NCBI RefSeq assembly: GCF_017302315.1
Contig: NZ_JAFLDT010000004.1
Location: forward strand, 62,001 to 126,000
Origin: Zoogloea sp.
GTDB lineage: Bacteria > Pseudomonadota > Gammaproteobacteria > Burkholderiales > Rhodocyclaceae
DNA: 64,000 nt
Direction of reading: 5' to 3'
The notes beneath the pieces are model-generated. The model made no database searches and was not told the origin of the DNA. It saw only the letters and a program-made list of their open reading frames with translations. Both the position numbers and the translations under genes were made by a program. Positions within the stretch are counted from its first letter, which is position 1, and every line of letters starts with the position of its first letter. Below, in pieces: positions 19,023 to 28,633 of the stretch.

Positions 19023-20155
19023 GCGCGCGTCGTCTTACGCTGCTTGTGGCGGGGGCTTTTTGCCTGGGCGCGTGTTCTTCCCTCAATCCATTTTCGTCAT
19101 CGAATACCAAGATCCCGGCACTGAAGCCCCTGACCCCGGTTGCAAAGACCGCGGAGGTTTGGCGCGGGCGGGTCGGGAGTGCGGGACGCTTCGTCTTCCA
19201 GCCGGCGGTCTTTGGTGATGCGGTGTTTGCTGCCGCAGCCGATGGTACGGTGGTCAAGTTGCAGGCCGGGCGCAATGTATGGAAGTCCTCCGCCGATATG
19301 CCGATCTCCGGTGGTGTTGGCAGCAACGGCCGGCTAGTTGTTGTCGGATCACCCAAGGGTGATGTGCTTGCTCTTGACGCCGAGTCGGGCAAGATGAAGT
19401 GGCGGGTGTCGGTCAATGCCGAGATACTCGCGGCGCCGGTCGTGTCGGATGGGATGGTCGTGGTGCGTAGCGCGGATAGCCGTCTCTTCGGCCTGGACCC
19501 TGCGGATGGCAAGCGGCGCTGGGTCTATCAACGGGCTCTGCCAGCATTGTCCCTGCGGAGTTCCGCCGGTGTGGTGCAGGAGGGGAATGCGGTTCTTGCT
19601 GGATTTCCCGGCGGCAAGCTGGTGGCGGTCAACGCGATCAATGGCAGCTTGATGTGGGAAGGTGCAGTCGCAGTGCCCAGGGGGGCTACCGAGCTTGAGC
19701 GTATTGCCGATATCACGAGCCTGCCAGTGCTGGGCAGTCGTGCCGCGTGTGCTGTGGCCTATCAGGGGCGTATTGCCTGCTTCGATTTGGCCAATGGATC
19801 GACCTTGTGGGCGCGGGACATGTCGAGCTCCAGGGGGCTTGATCAGGATGGCAGACATGTGTTTGTGACAGATGAAAAAGGGTCCGTGCATGCGCTGGAC
19901 CTGTCCACCGGTTCCAGTGCCTGGAAGCAGGATCAGCTGGTCGGGCGCGGTGCAGGGCGTCCCAGGGTGGTTCGGGAATATGTCGTCGTCGGGGATGTCG
20001 AAGGCTACATCCATGTCTTGCGCAAGGATGATGGGAGTATTGTCGGCCGCCTGCGTGCGGAATCCAGCCCGATTCTTGCCGATATCCAGCTTTCTGGCGG
20101 TGATGTCGTCGTGCAGACGCAGGACGGAAGTGTCTACGCCCTTGGCGTTCAATAA
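19019..20155 (+). CDS. bamB: Outer membrane assembly lipoprotein BamB
   Basis: BamB is a beta-propeller lipoprotein of the BAM complex that inserts beta-barrel proteins into the outer membrane. The signal peptide LTLLVAGAFCLGAC ends in the lipobox LGAC. Eight PQQ-like repeats follow, for example VLALDAESGKMKWRVSV and HALDLSTGSSAWKQD. The length of 378 residues fits the family. The GTG start overlaps the yfgM stop by four bases. Confidence 0.96.
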   Translation: MSARRLTLLVAGAFCLGACSSLNPFSSSNTKIPALKPLTPVAKTAEVWRGRVGSAGRFVFQPAVFGDAVFAAAADGTVVKLQAGRNVWKSSADMPISGGVGSNGRLVVVGSPKGDVLALDAESGKMKWRVSVNAEILAAPVVSDGMVVVRSADSRLFGLDPADGKRRWVYQRALPALSLRSSAGVVQEGNAVLAGFPGGKLVAVNAINGSLMWEGAVAVPRGATELERIADITSLPVLGSRAACAVAYQGRIACFDLANGSTLWARDMSSSRGLDQDGRHVFVTDEKGSVHALDLSTGSSAWKQDQLVGRGAGRPRVVREYVVVGDVEGYIHVLRKDDGSIVGRLRAESSPILADIQLSGGDVVVQTQDGSVYALGVQ

Positions 20156-20170
20156 CGGAGTCGCCGACGC

Positions 20171-21499
20171 GTGAAACCCACTCTCGTCCTGGTAGGACGC
20201 CCCAATGTGGGCAAATCGACCCTTTTCAATCGCCTCACCAAGACCCGTGATGCCCTCGTTGCCGATTTTCCGGGCCTGACCCGGGACCGGCGCTATGGTA
20301 TGGGGCGCGCACTTGAGCGAGAGTTCCTGGTCGTTGATACCGCGGGTTTCGACCCGGTCGCCAAGGACGGCATCGTTCATGAAATGGCCAAGCAGGCAGA
20401 GCAGGCCATTGCCGAGGCCGATGCGCTGGTCTTCATGGTGGATGCCCGTTCTGGACTGACTCCCCACGACGAGCAGATTGCCAGTCGTCTGCGCCGTACC
20501 GGTCGACCGACCTTTCTGGTGGTGAACAAGGCCGAAGGCATGAACCGGGCGATGGTATCGGCGGAGTTTCACGCCCTGGGGATTGGCGATCCCCTGTGCA
20601 TTTCGTCGGCCCATGGCGACAATGTAAACGCGTTGATGGAGTTGATTCTCGAGTCCTTCCCGGAGGACGACGAGGGCGATGTTCAGGATGAGAAGGGGCC
20701 GCGGGTGGCCATCGTGGGGCGGCCCAATGTGGGCAAGTCGACCCTTGTGAATACGCTGATTGGTGAAGAGCGGGTCATTGCCTTCGACATGCCGGGCACC
20801 ACACGCGACGCCATCGAAGTGCCCTTCGAACGCAATGGCCGCCACTACACGCTGATCGATACAGCGGGCCTGCGCAAGCGCGGCAAGGTTTTTGAAGCCG
20901 TCGAGAAATTCTCGGTGATCAAGACGCTGCAGGCGGTTGAGCAATGCAATGTCGTGGTTCTGGTGCTCGATGCAAGCCAGGAGATTTCCGATCAGGATGC
21001 ACATATCGGGGGCTTTGCCGTCGAAGCCGGTCGTGCGCTGGTTGTGGCAGTGAACAAGTGGGACAGCGTTGACGACTATCGTCGGGAGCGCATCAAGGAG
21101 GACATCTCCCGGAAGTTGCCTTTCCTGGGCTTCGCCAGATTCTTGTACGTATCGGCCTTGAAGGGGCAGGGTATTGTTCCCATGTTGAAAGCGGTTGACG
21201 GCGCTTACGAGGCGGCGATGACAAAGCTCTCGACACCCAAATTGACCCGCCTGCTTCTCGATACGATCATCCGTCAGCAGCCGCCCCGGCATGGGGGTTT
21301 CAGGCCCAAGATGCGTTATGCCCATCAGGGAGGAATGAATCCTCCCGTGATCGTGATCCACGGCAGCGCACTTGATCATGTGCCACCGTCATATGTCAGA
21401 TTTCTGGAGCGGAGTTTCCAGGAGGCGTTCAAATTGCAGGGCACGCCATTGCGGATACAATTCAAGTCGTCCCACAATCCTTACGCGACCAAGGATTGA
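20171..21499 (+). CDS. der: Ribosome biogenesis GTPase Der (EngA)
   Basis: Der is an essential GTPase that helps mature the 50S subunit. It has two G domains in tandem, each with the P-loop GRPNVGKST (about residues 9-17 and 182-190), the switch DTAG and the guanine-specificity motifs NKAE and NKWD, followed by a KH-like C-terminal domain. The length of 442 residues is normal. The GTG start has GGAG upstream, and the gene follows bamB in the usual order. Confidence 0.98.
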   Translation: MKPTLVLVGRPNVGKSTLFNRLTKTRDALVADFPGLTRDRRYGMGRALEREFLVVDTAGFDPVAKDGIVHEMAKQAEQAIAEADALVFMVDARSGLTPHDEQIASRLRRTGRPTFLVVNKAEGMNRAMVSAEFHALGIGDPLCISSAHGDNVNALMELILESFPEDDEGDVQDEKGPRVAIVGRPNVGKSTLVNTLIGEERVIAFDMPGTTRDAIEVPFERNGRHYTLIDTAGLRKRGKVFEAVEKFSVIKTLQAVEQCNVVVLVLDASQEISDQDAHIGGFAVEAGRALVVAVNKWDSVDDYRRERIKEDISRKLPFLGFARFLYVSALKGQGIVPMLKAVDGAYEAAMTKLSTPKLTRLLLDTIIRQQPPRHGGFRPKMRYAHQGGMNPPVIVIHGSALDHVPPSYVRFLERSFQEAFKLQGTPLRIQFKSSHNPYATKD

Positions 21500-21538
21500 A
21501 GAACCGTTTTCCACACCATCGAGCGAATTGCTGCCGTT

Positions 21539-21568
21539 TTGTGGCAGTGCAGCAAAAAGCTCTATAAT
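21539..21568 (+). promoter_or_regulatory. Promoter of hfq
   Basis: TATAAT at 21563-21568 is a perfect -10, with TTGTGG at 21539-21544 as the -35 and an 18-base spacer. It lies 31 bases ahead of the hfq ATG. CTGCC/GGCAG (21531-21547) forms a small inverted repeat across the -35 region. This promoter can drive hfq-hflX and downstream genes independently of der. Confidence 0.75.
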
Positions 21569-21599
21569 TATTCCAAACTAAAACCATAGAGGTTCTACC

Positions 21600-21842
21600 A
21601 TGAGCAACAAGGGGCAACTCCTACAAGATCCGTTCCTCAACGCATTGCGGCGCGAACATGTGCCCGTCTCCATCTATCTCGTGAACGGTATCAAGTTGCA
21701 AGGACAGGTTGAATCCTTCGATCAGTACGTTGTTCTGTTGAAGAACACCGTAACCCAAATGGTGTACAAGCACGCCATCTCGACCGTTGTGCCTGCTCGG
21801 CCGGTCAATATTCAGCAGGAACAGAACGAGGCAGCAAGCTGA
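21600..21842 (+). CDS. hfq: RNA chaperone Hfq
   Basis: Hfq is a hexameric Sm-like protein that binds small RNAs and mRNAs and helps them pair. The 80-residue product has the Sm1 region ([19 protein letters not shown]) and the Sm2 motif YKHAIST at 56-62. It has a short C-terminal tail, as is usual in Betaproteobacteria. It has its own promoter just upstream and leads the hfq-hflX-hflKC group. Its presence makes Hfq-dependent action of the candidate FNR-controlled RNA plausible. Confidence 0.98.
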   Translation: MSNKGQLLQDPFLNALRREHVPVSIYLVNGIKLQGQVESFDQYVVLLKNTVTQMVYKHAISTVVPARPVNIQQEQNEAAS

Positions 21843-21892
21843 GTCCCGTTACCAAGGGCCGTATTTCGGTCCGGGAAGGAGTGGGTTGAGTC

Positions 21893-23029
21893 GTGTTTGA
21901 GCGACCCGCTGCGGGAAACCGGGCCGTCCTGGTTCAGGTTGATTTCGGACAGGGCAGCATCGAAGAACGCCTCGCGGAGGTAGCGCTGCTGGCCAGTAGC
22001 GCGGGCGCATCTGTCGTGGCCGTGGTTCAAGGGCGTCGGCAGGCGCCCGACCCGGCCTTCTACGTGGGCAAGGGCAAGGCCGATGAGGTCGGGCTTGCGG
22101 CCCAAGTGAATGGTGCGGATCTCATCATCTTCAACCACGACATTACGGCCGCGCAACAACGAAATCTTGAACGCAAGCTGAGTTGCAGGGTTGTGGACAG
22201 GTCGGCGTTGATCCTCGACATCTTTGCATTGCGGGCCAAAAGCCATGAGGGCAAGCTGCAGGTCGAGCTGGCCCAGTTGCAGCACCTGTCCACTCGCCTG
22301 GTCAGGGGCTGGACCCACCTAGAGCGTCAAAAAGGGGGGATCGGCTTGCGGGGCCCGGGAGAGAAGCAGCTCGAGACGGACCGTCGTCTCCTGGGTGAGC
22401 GCGTCAAGATGCTCAAGGGCCGCCTCGCCGCGCTTGAGCGTCAGCGTGCTGTGCGCAGGCGGGCGCGGGAGCGTAGAGATGTGCTGAGCGTGTCTCTGGT
22501 TGGTTACACGAATGCCGGCAAGTCGACCCTCTTCAATGCCCTGACAAAGGCAGGCGCCTATGCGGCCGATCAGCTATTTGCCACGCTGGACACGACCTCC
22601 CGTCGACTTTTTCTTGGTGATGCCGGGAACATCGTCCTCTCGGATACGGTCGGATTCATTCGAGATCTGCCCCATGCCTTGGTTGCAGCATTTCATGCGA
22701 CGCTGGAAGAAACGGTGTCGGCCGACTTGCTCCTGCATGTTGTCGATTCCTCCAGTGCTGACAGGGAAGGGCAGATTGCGGCTGTGAATGGTGTGCTGGA
22801 AGAGATCGGTGCCGGTATGCTTCCCCAGATTCAGGTCTGGAACAAGATTGACGCGGGTATGGCGAGTGCGGAAGTGCAACTGAATGCTTGTGGTAACATC
22901 TCGCGCGTTTTGCTCAGCGCCAGGTCTGGAGAAGGGCTTGGCCTTCTGCGTCAGGTTCTTGCAGACGTTGCGCTGAAACACAAGGCATCGCTGGCAGCCA
23001 TCTCGGAGTCCCGGGAAGAGTCCTACTGA
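21893..23029 (+). CDS. hflX: Ribosome-rescue GTPase HflX
   Basis: HflX is a GTPase that splits stalled or hibernating 70S ribosomes. The 378-residue protein has the N-terminal HflX domain (FYVGKGKADE, FNHDITAAQQRNLE), the GLRGPGEKQLETDRR glycine-rich linker, and a G domain with GYTNAGKST at 204-212, DTVGFIRDLP and NKID. It starts with GTG at 21893, with GGAG upstream at a rather long distance. It sits between hfq and hflK as in most Proteobacteria. Confidence 0.97.
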   Translation: MFERPAAGNRAVLVQVDFGQGSIEERLAEVALLASSAGASVVAVVQGRRQAPDPAFYVGKGKADEVGLAAQVNGADLIIFNHDITAAQQRNLERKLSCRVVDRSALILDIFALRAKSHEGKLQVELAQLQHLSTRLVRGWTHLERQKGGIGLRGPGEKQLETDRRLLGERVKMLKGRLAALERQRAVRRRARERRDVLSVSLVGYTNAGKSTLFNALTKAGAYAADQLFATLDTTSRRLFLGDAGNIVLSDTVGFIRDLPHALVAAFHATLEETVSADLLLHVVDSSSADREGQIAAVNGVLEEIGAGMLPQIQVWNKIDAGMASAEVQLNACGNISRVLLSARSGEGLGLLRQVLADVALKHKASLAAISESREESY

Positions 23030-23086
23030 CTGTTCCCATTACCTCACTTCCCGGAGCGGATACATACCGTGATCTCAGGCATTCTC

Positions 23087-24355
23087 ATGTCCCTCAATGA
23101 CCCCAAATGGGGCAACCGTGGCGGTGGCGACAATCGCGGCGGCGGTGACAACCAGGGTCCTCCGGACCTCGAAGAACTGTGGCGCGACTTCAATCGGCGC
23201 CTGTCCGGCATGTTCGGGCGCAATTCAGGGCGGCCCGGGGGTTCTGGTGGCGGGGACGGTGGAAATCGGCTTCCCGAATTCAATTTTCGCCAGTTTGGGG
23301 GTGGGATCGGACTGATTGCAGCCTTTGGGGCCGTGGTCTGGCTGGCCAGTGGGTTTTACATCGTGGACGCCAGTCAGCGTGGCATCGTCCTGCAGTTCGG
23401 GCGCTTCCAGGAGGCCACTGAGCCGGGTCTGCGCTGGCGTCTTCCTTACCCGATACAGACGCATGAGCTTGTGAATCTGACAGGGGTGCGCACGGTGGAG
23501 ATCGGCTACCGTGGCTCGGAGCGCAACAAGGTGCTCAAGGAAGCCCTGATGCTCACGGATGACGAGAACATCGTGAACATTCAGTTCGCAGTGCAGTACA
23601 TCCTCAAGGATCCACAGCAATATCTGTTCAACAATCGCGGTGCTGATGATTCAGTCATCCAGGCGGCTGAGACGGCCGTGCGCGAGATCGTAGGCAAGAG
23701 CAAGATGGACTTCGTGCTTTACGAGGGACGTGAGCAGGTGGCGGCGAATGCCCAGAAGCTTACTCAGGAGATCCTTGACCGTTACGCTACCGGGATCCAG
23801 GTGAGCAAGGTCACCATGCAGAATGCCCAGCCGCCTGAGCAGGTGCAGGCGGCTTTCGATGATGCGGTGAAGGCTGGGCAGGATCGTGAGCGTCAGAAGA
23901 ATGAAGGCCAAGCTTACGCCAACGATGTCATACCCCGGGCCCGCGGCGCGGCGTCACGCCTGCTTGAGGAGGCCGATGCGTACAAGGGCAAGGTCGTGGC
24001 CCAGGCAGAGGGTGATGCCTCGCGCTTCAAGCAGATCCTCACCGAGTACGCCAAGGCTCCCGAGGTCACCAGGCAGCGCATGTACATCGACACCATGCAG
24101 CAAGTTCTGTCCAATACCTCGAAGGTTATGGTGGATGCCAAAGGAAGCGGAAACCTGCTCTATCTTCCCCTCGACAAGCTGATGCAAGTCACTGCCGCAG
24201 CCGGCGTGCCGCCGAGTACCGATCCGACTCAAGTGGCGCGTCCGTCTTCCACCCCCGCGACGGAAAGCGCGGTTACACCGCCCCGTGTTGATGCCCTTTC
24301 GGGTGAAGCGAGAACCAGGGAATCCACACGTAATCGCGAAAGGGGAGAACGTTGA
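23087..24355 (+). CDS. hflK: FtsH protease modulator HflK
   Basis: HflK is an SPFH-domain inner-membrane protein that forms a large complex with HflC and FtsH and restrains proteolysis. The product begins MSLNDPKWGNRGGG with a Gly-rich cytoplasmic N-terminus, then one membrane helix near 85-105 (GLIAAFGAVVWLASGFYIV), then the SPFH domain. I chose the ATG at 23087 because it gives the usual family N-terminus; a GTG at 23069 would add six residues. The stop overlaps hflC. Confidence 0.96.
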   Translation: MSLNDPKWGNRGGGDNRGGGDNQGPPDLEELWRDFNRRLSGMFGRNSGRPGGSGGGDGGNRLPEFNFRQFGGGIGLIAAFGAVVWLASGFYIVDASQRGIVLQFGRFQEATEPGLRWRLPYPIQTHELVNLTGVRTVEIGYRGSERNKVLKEALMLTDDENIVNIQFAVQYILKDPQQYLFNNRGADDSVIQAAETAVREIVGKSKMDFVLYEGREQVAANAQKLTQEILDRYATGIQVSKVTMQNAQPPEQVQAAFDDAVKAGQDRERQKNEGQAYANDVIPRARGAASRLLEEADAYKGKVVAQAEGDASRFKQILTEYAKAPEVTRQRMYIDTMQQVLSNTSKVMVDAKGSGNLLYLPLDKLMQVTAAAGVPPSTDPTQVARPSSTPATESAVTPPRVDALSGEARTRESTRNRERGER

Positions 24356-25260
24356 TGAGAGAGCGTCTGTCACTTCTTGTCGGCATTGGCCTTTTCCTTG
24401 TTGCCGTGTTGTCGATGTCGCTGTTCACCGTCGATCAGCGTCAGCATGCGCTGGTATTTCAGTTGGGTGAGGTCAAGGAGCAGATCAGCGAGCCCGGGCT
24501 TCACATGAAGATTCCGCTGATCCAGAATGTGCGCTACTTTGATAGTCGCATCCTGACGCTTGATACGACCGAACCGGAGCGTTTCATTACTTCTGAAAAG
24601 AAGAACGTGCTGGTCGATCTGTTTGTCAAGTGGCGCATCGTTGATCCCAAGCTGTATTACATCTCGGTCGGTGGGGACGAAGCCCGTGCCAAGACGCGTC
24701 TTGAGCAGACAGTTAACGCGGGGCTGCGGGAAGAGTTTGGCAAGCGCACGGTACATGATGTTGTCTCTGGTGAGCGGAACAAGATCATGGATGAGATGCG
24801 CGTCAAGGCCGACCAGGATTCCCGCAAGATTGGTGTGCAGATTGTGGATGTCCGTTTGAAGCGGGTGGATCTGCCTGCGGAGGTTTCCGAGTCTGTCTAC
24901 CGGCGCATGGAGGCCGAGCGCAAGCGTGTGGCCAATGAATTGCGTTCGGAAGGCGGCGCCGAGGCGGAGAAGATCAAGGCCGATGCGGACAAGCAGCGTG
25001 AGGTGATTCTCGCTGAAGCCTACCGGACAGCCCAGATGGTCAAGGGTGAGGGCGACGCCAAGGCGTCTGCGATCTACGCTCAGGCGTTCGGGCAGAGCCC
25101 CGAGTTCTACGCCTTTTACCGCAGTCTTGAAGCGTACCGGAGCAGTTTCAAGAGCAAATCCGATGTCATCGTCGTCGAGCCGAACTCCGAGTTCTTCAAG
25201 TATCTCAAGAGCTCTGGCGGCCGCTCGGGTGGGTCTGATTCGGGCAAGAGCGGGAAGTGA
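24355..25260 (+). CDS. hflC: FtsH protease modulator HflC
   Basis: HflC is the partner of HflK in the HflKC-FtsH complex. The 301-residue protein has an N-terminal membrane helix (LSLLVGIGLFLVAVLSMSLF) and an SPFH domain with DQRQHALVFQLGE and PGLHMKIP. The ATG at 24355 has GGGGAG upstream and overlaps the hflK stop; a TTG three bases earlier is in frame but unlikely. The C-terminus is Ser/Gly-rich. Confidence 0.96.
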   Translation: MRERLSLLVGIGLFLVAVLSMSLFTVDQRQHALVFQLGEVKEQISEPGLHMKIPLIQNVRYFDSRILTLDTTEPERFITSEKKNVLVDLFVKWRIVDPKLYYISVGGDEARAKTRLEQTVNAGLREEFGKRTVHDVVSGERNKIMDEMRVKADQDSRKIGVQIVDVRLKRVDLPAEVSESVYRRMEAERKRVANELRSEGGAEAEKIKADADKQREVILAEAYRTAQMVKGEGDAKASAIYAQAFGQSPEFYAFYRSLEAYRSSFKSKSDVIVVEPNSEFFKYLKSSGGRSGGSDSGKSGK

Positions 25261-25445
25261 TGGGGCGAACCCTGATCATCGCATTTGCGCTGATGCTGGT
25301 GCTGGAAGGCATCATTCCTTTTGTCGCTCCCGCCACATGGCGGGAGACTTTTTCCCGCCTGATCCGCTTGGCGGACGGGCAGATTCGCTTTGTCGGTCTG
25401 GGTTCGATGGTTCTCGGCCTCGTCATTCTGATAGTTTTTTCCTGA
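25260..25445 (+). CDS. DUF2065 family small membrane protein
   Basis: This 61-residue protein has two hydrophobic helices (TLIIAFALMLVLEGIIPF and LGSMVLGLVILIVF) separated by a short polar stretch, which fits the DUF2065 (YjeT) family. The gene is regularly found between hflC and hisZ or purA. Its function is not known; location suggests a link to HflKC. The ATG overlaps the hflC stop (TGATG). Confidence 0.85.
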   Translation: MGRTLIIAFALMLVLEGIIPFVAPATWRETFSRLIRLADGQIRFVGLGSMVLGLVILIVFS

Positions 25446-25457
25446 GGCGCTTTGCCC

Positions 25458-26615
25458 ATGTTGCGTTGGGTTCTACCCGAATATATCCAGGATGCCCTGC
25501 CCGCCGAGGCGGCCAAGCTGGAAGATCTGCGCCGTCGCTTGCTTGATGCTTTCCGCTTGAGCGGGTATCAGCTTGTGGCGCCCCCTCTGCTTGAGTATCT
25601 CGAGTCCCTGCTGACCGGGGCTGGCCAGGATCTTCAGCTCAAGACGCTGAAGCTCGTGGATCAACTCTCGGGCCGTACCATGGGGGTGCGTGCTGACATC
25701 ACCACTCAGGTTGCCCGTATTGATGCTCATCTCCTCAACCGACGGGGAGTGGCGAGGCTCTGCTACTGCGGCACGGTGGCCCATGCGGTTCCTTCGTCAC
25801 TCACTGCCACCCGGGAGCCTCTGCAGCTTGGCGCGGAGCTCTACGGTCATGCAGGGCTGGAGGCAGATGCGGAGGTGATCCGACTGCTTGCCGAAACCCT
25901 CACGATTGCGGGCGTAGGCACTTCCCGGATAGATCTGGGGCATGTGGGCCTGTTCAGAGCTTTGTCCCGTAAGGCATGCTTGGCCGCTGATCGGGAAGAG
26001 GCTCTGTTTGATTGCCTTCAGTCGAAGGATCTGCCTGGCTTGCATGACTTGCTTGGTGATGTTTCTGCCGATGTCCGGGCAGGCCTGTTAGCCCTTCCGA
26101 CGCTTTATGGTGCCGCTGACGTGCTGACCAAGGCCCGGGCCGTTCTGCCGGACGACGTGGAGATTCGCGCGGCGCTTGATGATCTTCAGCAGCTTGCTAC
26201 CGATCTGGCGGATCTGCCTGTCAGTTTTGATCTGGCCGACCTGCGTGGCTATCACTATCACAGCGGCGTCGTGTTTGCGGCCTATGGCGGAAACTCTCCT
26301 GTCGCACTGGCCTTGGGGGGACGCTATGACAGTGTCGGTCGCGCGTTTGGACGCGGCCGCCCTGCGACAGGTTTCAGCCTGGATCTACGCGATCTGGCCG
26401 CTCAGGTGGCGGATCCCTTGATGCCCGGCGCCATCCTGGCGTCCGGATCCGGGGTCGCGGGCTTCAACGAGGCGGTAGCCCGTCTGCGCGAAGCGGGGGA
26501 GAATGTAGTCATTGAATTGCCAGGCCACGGGGGGACGTGGCGTGAGGCCGGTTGTGACCGGCATCTGGTTCTGCGGGGCGGTGCCTGGCAGGTTGAACCG
26601 CTTCAGGGAGAGTAG
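25458..26615 (+). CDS. hisZ: ATP phosphoribosyltransferase regulatory subunit HisZ
   Basis: HisZ is a paralogue of histidyl-tRNA synthetase that has lost aminoacylation and serves as the regulatory subunit for the short form of HisG, the first enzyme of histidine synthesis. The product begins [15 protein letters not shown] and retains the class II core ([33 protein letters not shown]). It has 385 residues. Its presence predicts that this organism has the short HisG. A TTG six bases earlier is also in frame. Confidence 0.95.
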   Translation: MLRWVLPEYIQDALPAEAAKLEDLRRRLLDAFRLSGYQLVAPPLLEYLESLLTGAGQDLQLKTLKLVDQLSGRTMGVRADITTQVARIDAHLLNRRGVARLCYCGTVAHAVPSSLTATREPLQLGAELYGHAGLEADAEVIRLLAETLTIAGVGTSRIDLGHVGLFRALSRKACLAADREEALFDCLQSKDLPGLHDLLGDVSADVRAGLLALPTLYGAADVLTKARAVLPDDVEIRAALDDLQQLATDLADLPVSFDLADLRGYHYHSGVVFAAYGGNSPVALALGGRYDSVGRAFGRGRPATGFSLDLRDLAAQVADPLMPGAILASGSGVAGFNEAVARLREAGENVVIELPGHGGTWREAGCDRHLVLRGGAWQVEPLQGE

Positions 26616-26620
26616 GAATA

Positions 26621-27931
26621 ATGGCAAAGAATGTCGTGGTGGTCGGTACCCAGTGGGGTGACGAGGGGAAGGGCAAGATCGTCGATTGGTTGACTGATCA
26701 GGCCCAGGGGGTTGTGCGCTTCCAGGGGGGGCACAATGCGGGTCATACCCTTGTAGTGGGGACAACCGAGTACAAGCTCAACCTGGTCCCGTCGGGGATC
26801 GTTCGGGCAGGTGTGCAGTGTTATATCGGCAATGGCGTGGTGCTGGATATTCACCATCTATTGGCGGAAGTCCGCGGCCTTGAGGCCGGCGGCATCAAGG
26901 TCCGTGAGCGCTTGCGGATCAGTCCGGGTTGTCCAATCATTCTGGGCTATCACTCGGCCCTGGATCGTGCCCGGGAAGCCAAGAAGAGTGCAGGCGACAA
27001 GATCGGCACCACGGGAAAGGGCATCGGCCCGACCTACGAAGACAAAGTCTCTCGCCGTGCCCTGCGGGTTTATGATTTGTTTGACCCGAAACGTTTCGCG
27101 GAGAAGTTGACCGAGGTTCTCGATTATCACAATTTTGTGCTGACGAAGTATCTTGGGGCTGAGCCGGTCGAGTTTCAGGCCGTTTTTGATCAGGCGATGG
27201 CGGACGCGGATGAGATCCGGCCGATGGTGACCGATGTTTCTGCCGATCTCTACGCCATCAACAAGGCAGGCGGCAATTTGCTGTTTGAAGGCGCCCAGGG
27301 CACCCTGCTCGATATCGATCACGGTACCTATCCTTTTGTAACGTCGAGCAATTGCGTGGCCGGTCAGGCTGCTGCGGGATCTGGCGTGGGGCCGGGCCGG
27401 TTGCACTACGTGCTGGGCATCACCAAGGCCTATTGCACTCGCGTCGGCGGCGGTCCTTTCCCCACCGAGCTCGATTTCGAAACGCCGGGAACACCTGGCC
27501 ATCAGATGTCCACCGTTGGCAGGGAATTTGGCACCGTTACTGGCCGCAAACGCCGTTGTGGATGGCTGGATCTCGCTGCTCTGAAACGTTCCATCATTAT
27601 CAATGGTGTTTCAGGGCTGTGTATTACCAAGCTTGATGTGCTGGATGGTCTGACTGAACTCAAGCTGTGTACCGGCTACATGCTGGACGGCAGGCGCATC
27701 GACCTGCTGCCGATGGGGGCAGAGGAGGTGGTTCGTTGCGAGCCCATCCTTGAAACGATGCCGGGCTGGAGTGGGACTACCTTTGGTGCGCGAACCTGGG
27801 ATGCCCTGCCACCTGAGGCCCGCGCCTACCTGCATCGTATCGAGGAGATCTGCGAGATTTCGATTGATGTCATCTCGACCGGGCCGGAGCGAGACGAGAC
27901 GATTCTGAAGCGCCATCCTTTCGGCGCCTGA
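26621..27931 (+). CDS. purA: Adenylosuccinate synthetase
   Basis: PurA joins IMP and aspartate using GTP, the first committed step to AMP. The 436-residue protein has the P-loop-like GDEGKGK at 13-19, GGHNAGHT with the catalytic His, and the conserved [13 protein letters not shown] and [12 protein letters not shown] segments. The ATG has AGGAATA upstream and follows hisZ after five bases. It appears to be the last gene of the hfq-led operon; a large hairpin follows. Confidence 0.98.
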   Translation: MAKNVVVVGTQWGDEGKGKIVDWLTDQAQGVVRFQGGHNAGHTLVVGTTEYKLNLVPSGIVRAGVQCYIGNGVVLDIHHLLAEVRGLEAGGIKVRERLRISPGCPIILGYHSALDRAREAKKSAGDKIGTTGKGIGPTYEDKVSRRALRVYDLFDPKRFAEKLTEVLDYHNFVLTKYLGAEPVEFQAVFDQAMADADEIRPMVTDVSADLYAINKAGGNLLFEGAQGTLLDIDHGTYPFVTSSNCVAGQAAAGSGVGPGRLHYVLGITKAYCTRVGGGPFPTELDFETPGTPGHQMSTVGREFGTVTGRKRRCGWLDLAALKRSIIINGVSGLCITKLDVLDGLTELKLCTGYMLDGRRIDLLPMGAEEVVRCEPILETMPGWSGTTFGARTWDALPPEARAYLHRIEEICEISIDVISTGPERDETILKRHPFGA

Positions 27932-27948
27932 GTAGGCGTGTAGTTCGA

Positions 27949-28004
27949 CGCAACCCCCTTGGTGCAGATGAGATTGAATCATCGCCTGCGCCAAGGGGGT
28001 TGCG
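27949..28004 (+). terminator. Large hairpin after purA
   Basis: CGCAACCCCCTTGG (27949-27962) pairs perfectly with CCAAGGGGGTTGCG (27991-28004). The inside folds further, with GATGA (27967-27971) pairing with TCATC (27979-27983). The T-run after it is short (CGTTTG). It probably ends the purA transcript and faces the tRNA-Leu terminator coming from the other side. Confidence 0.7.
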
Positions 28005-28050
28005 CGTTTGTGCGTCGGTGAAGATGTTGACGCGACGGCCGTAGCGGACG

Positions 28051-28089
28051 ATAAAAACAGAAAGGCCGGTCACGAATGACCGGCCTTTC
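28051..28089 (-). terminator. Terminator of tRNA-Leu copy 1
   Basis: GAAAGGCCGGTCA (28060-28072) pairs with TGACCGGCCTTTC (28077-28089) around CGAA. On the minus strand the stem is followed by CTGTTTTTAT. It ends transcription of the leftmost tRNA-Leu gene. Confidence 0.88.
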
Positions 28090-28097
28090 GATGTGCT

Positions 28098-28182
28098 TGG
28101 TGCCCAGAAGAGGACTCGAACCTCCACGCCTCGCGGCACTAGTACCTGAAACTAGCGCGTCTACCAATTTCGCCATCTGGGC
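28098..28182 (-). tRNA. tRNA-Leu (anticodon CAG), copy 1
   Basis: The minus strand reads GCCCAGA at the 5' end, pairing with TCTGGGC at the 3' end, followed by the discriminator A and an encoded CCA. The anticodon loop is TTCAGGT with anticodon CAG, reading CUG, and the T arm contains GGTTCGAGTCC. The 85-base length with a long variable arm is typical of class II tRNA-Leu. All 85 bases equal those of copies 2 and 3. Confidence 0.97.
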
Positions 28183-28194
28183 AAAGAAGGCCTA

Positions 28195-28222
28195 ATTATA
28201 GACTATTCCTTCGTTTTTGCAA
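28195..28222 (-). promoter_or_regulatory. Promoter of tRNA-Leu copy 1
   Basis: On the minus strand TTGCAA (28222-28217) and TATAAT (28200-28195) are separated by 16 bases, and the -10 ends 12 bases before the tRNA. Confidence 0.85.
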
Positions 28223-28275
28223 GGAGATTGGCGGAGGTTTTCTATCGCTGGTCTGGTATAACTTTGGGAAGCAAA

Positions 28276-28311
28276 ATGAAGAAAGCCGGTCGCAATTGAC
28301 CGGCTTTCTTC
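28276..28311 (-). terminator. Terminator of tRNA-Leu copy 2
   Basis: GAAGAAAGCCGGTC (28278-28291) pairs with GACCGGCTTTCTTC (28298-28311), a perfect 14-bp stem with a 6-base loop. On the minus strand it is followed by ATTTTG. Confidence 0.85.
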
Positions 28312-28317
28312 ATGAAT

Positions 28318-28402
28318 TGGTGCCCAGAAGAGGACTCGAACCTCCACGCCTCGCGGCACTAGTACCTGAAACTAGCGCGTCTACCAATTTCGCCATCTGG
28401 GC
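28318..28402 (-). tRNA. tRNA-Leu (anticodon CAG), copy 2
   Basis: This is an 85-base class II tRNA identical to copy 1, with 7-bp acceptor stem, CAG anticodon, long variable arm and encoded CCA. It has its own promoter and terminator. Confidence 0.97.
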
Positions 28403-28413
28403 AATAAAGCGCT

Positions 28414-28441
28414 ATTATAGAACAAATTGATGCATACGCAA
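28414..28441 (-). promoter_or_regulatory. Promoter of tRNA-Leu copy 2
   Basis: On the minus strand TTGCGT (28441-28436) and TATAAT (28419-28414) are 16 bases apart, 11 bases before the tRNA. Confidence 0.85.
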
Positions 28442-28495
28442 AAGCCTTGCCGTCTGAAGCCCTCCGGCGTCATCTGTTCCAGATCGAAACGATCA

Positions 28496-28521
28496 AAGAA
28501 AAAGCCGGTCAAAAGACCGGC
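28496..28521 (-). terminator. Terminator of tRNA-Leu copy 3
   Basis: GCCGGTC (28504-28510) pairs with GACCGGC (28515-28521) around AAAA. On the minus strand the stem runs into TTTTTCTTT. The core stem is the same as in the other two tRNA terminators. Confidence 0.88.
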
Positions 28522-28536
28522 TTCCTCGAAACATCC

Positions 28537-28621
28537 TGGTGCCCAGAAGAGGACTCGAACCTCCACGCCTCGCGGCACTAGTACCTGAAACTAGCGCGTC
28601 TACCAATTTCGCCATCTGGGC
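28537..28621 (-). tRNA. tRNA-Leu (anticodon CAG), copy 3
   Basis: This is the third 85-base tRNA-Leu(CAG), identical to the other two and closest to rnr. It has a consensus promoter of its own. Three copies fit heavy use of CTG leucine codons in a GC-rich genome. Confidence 0.97.
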
Positions 28622-28633
28622 GACGAGCTGAGA

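Noticed and set aside
19349-21379. Long open frame on the minus strand opposite bamB and der (676 codons)
   Set aside because: It lies opposite two certain genes, has low-complexity His/Arg/Gly-rich translation, no ribosome site and no family resemblance. Long antisense frames are expected in GC-rich DNA.
28098-28621. Phage or island attachment site at the tRNA-Leu array
   Set aside because: The tRNA genes are complete and no integrase, partial tRNA duplicate or foreign gene is nearby; only core genes flank the array.
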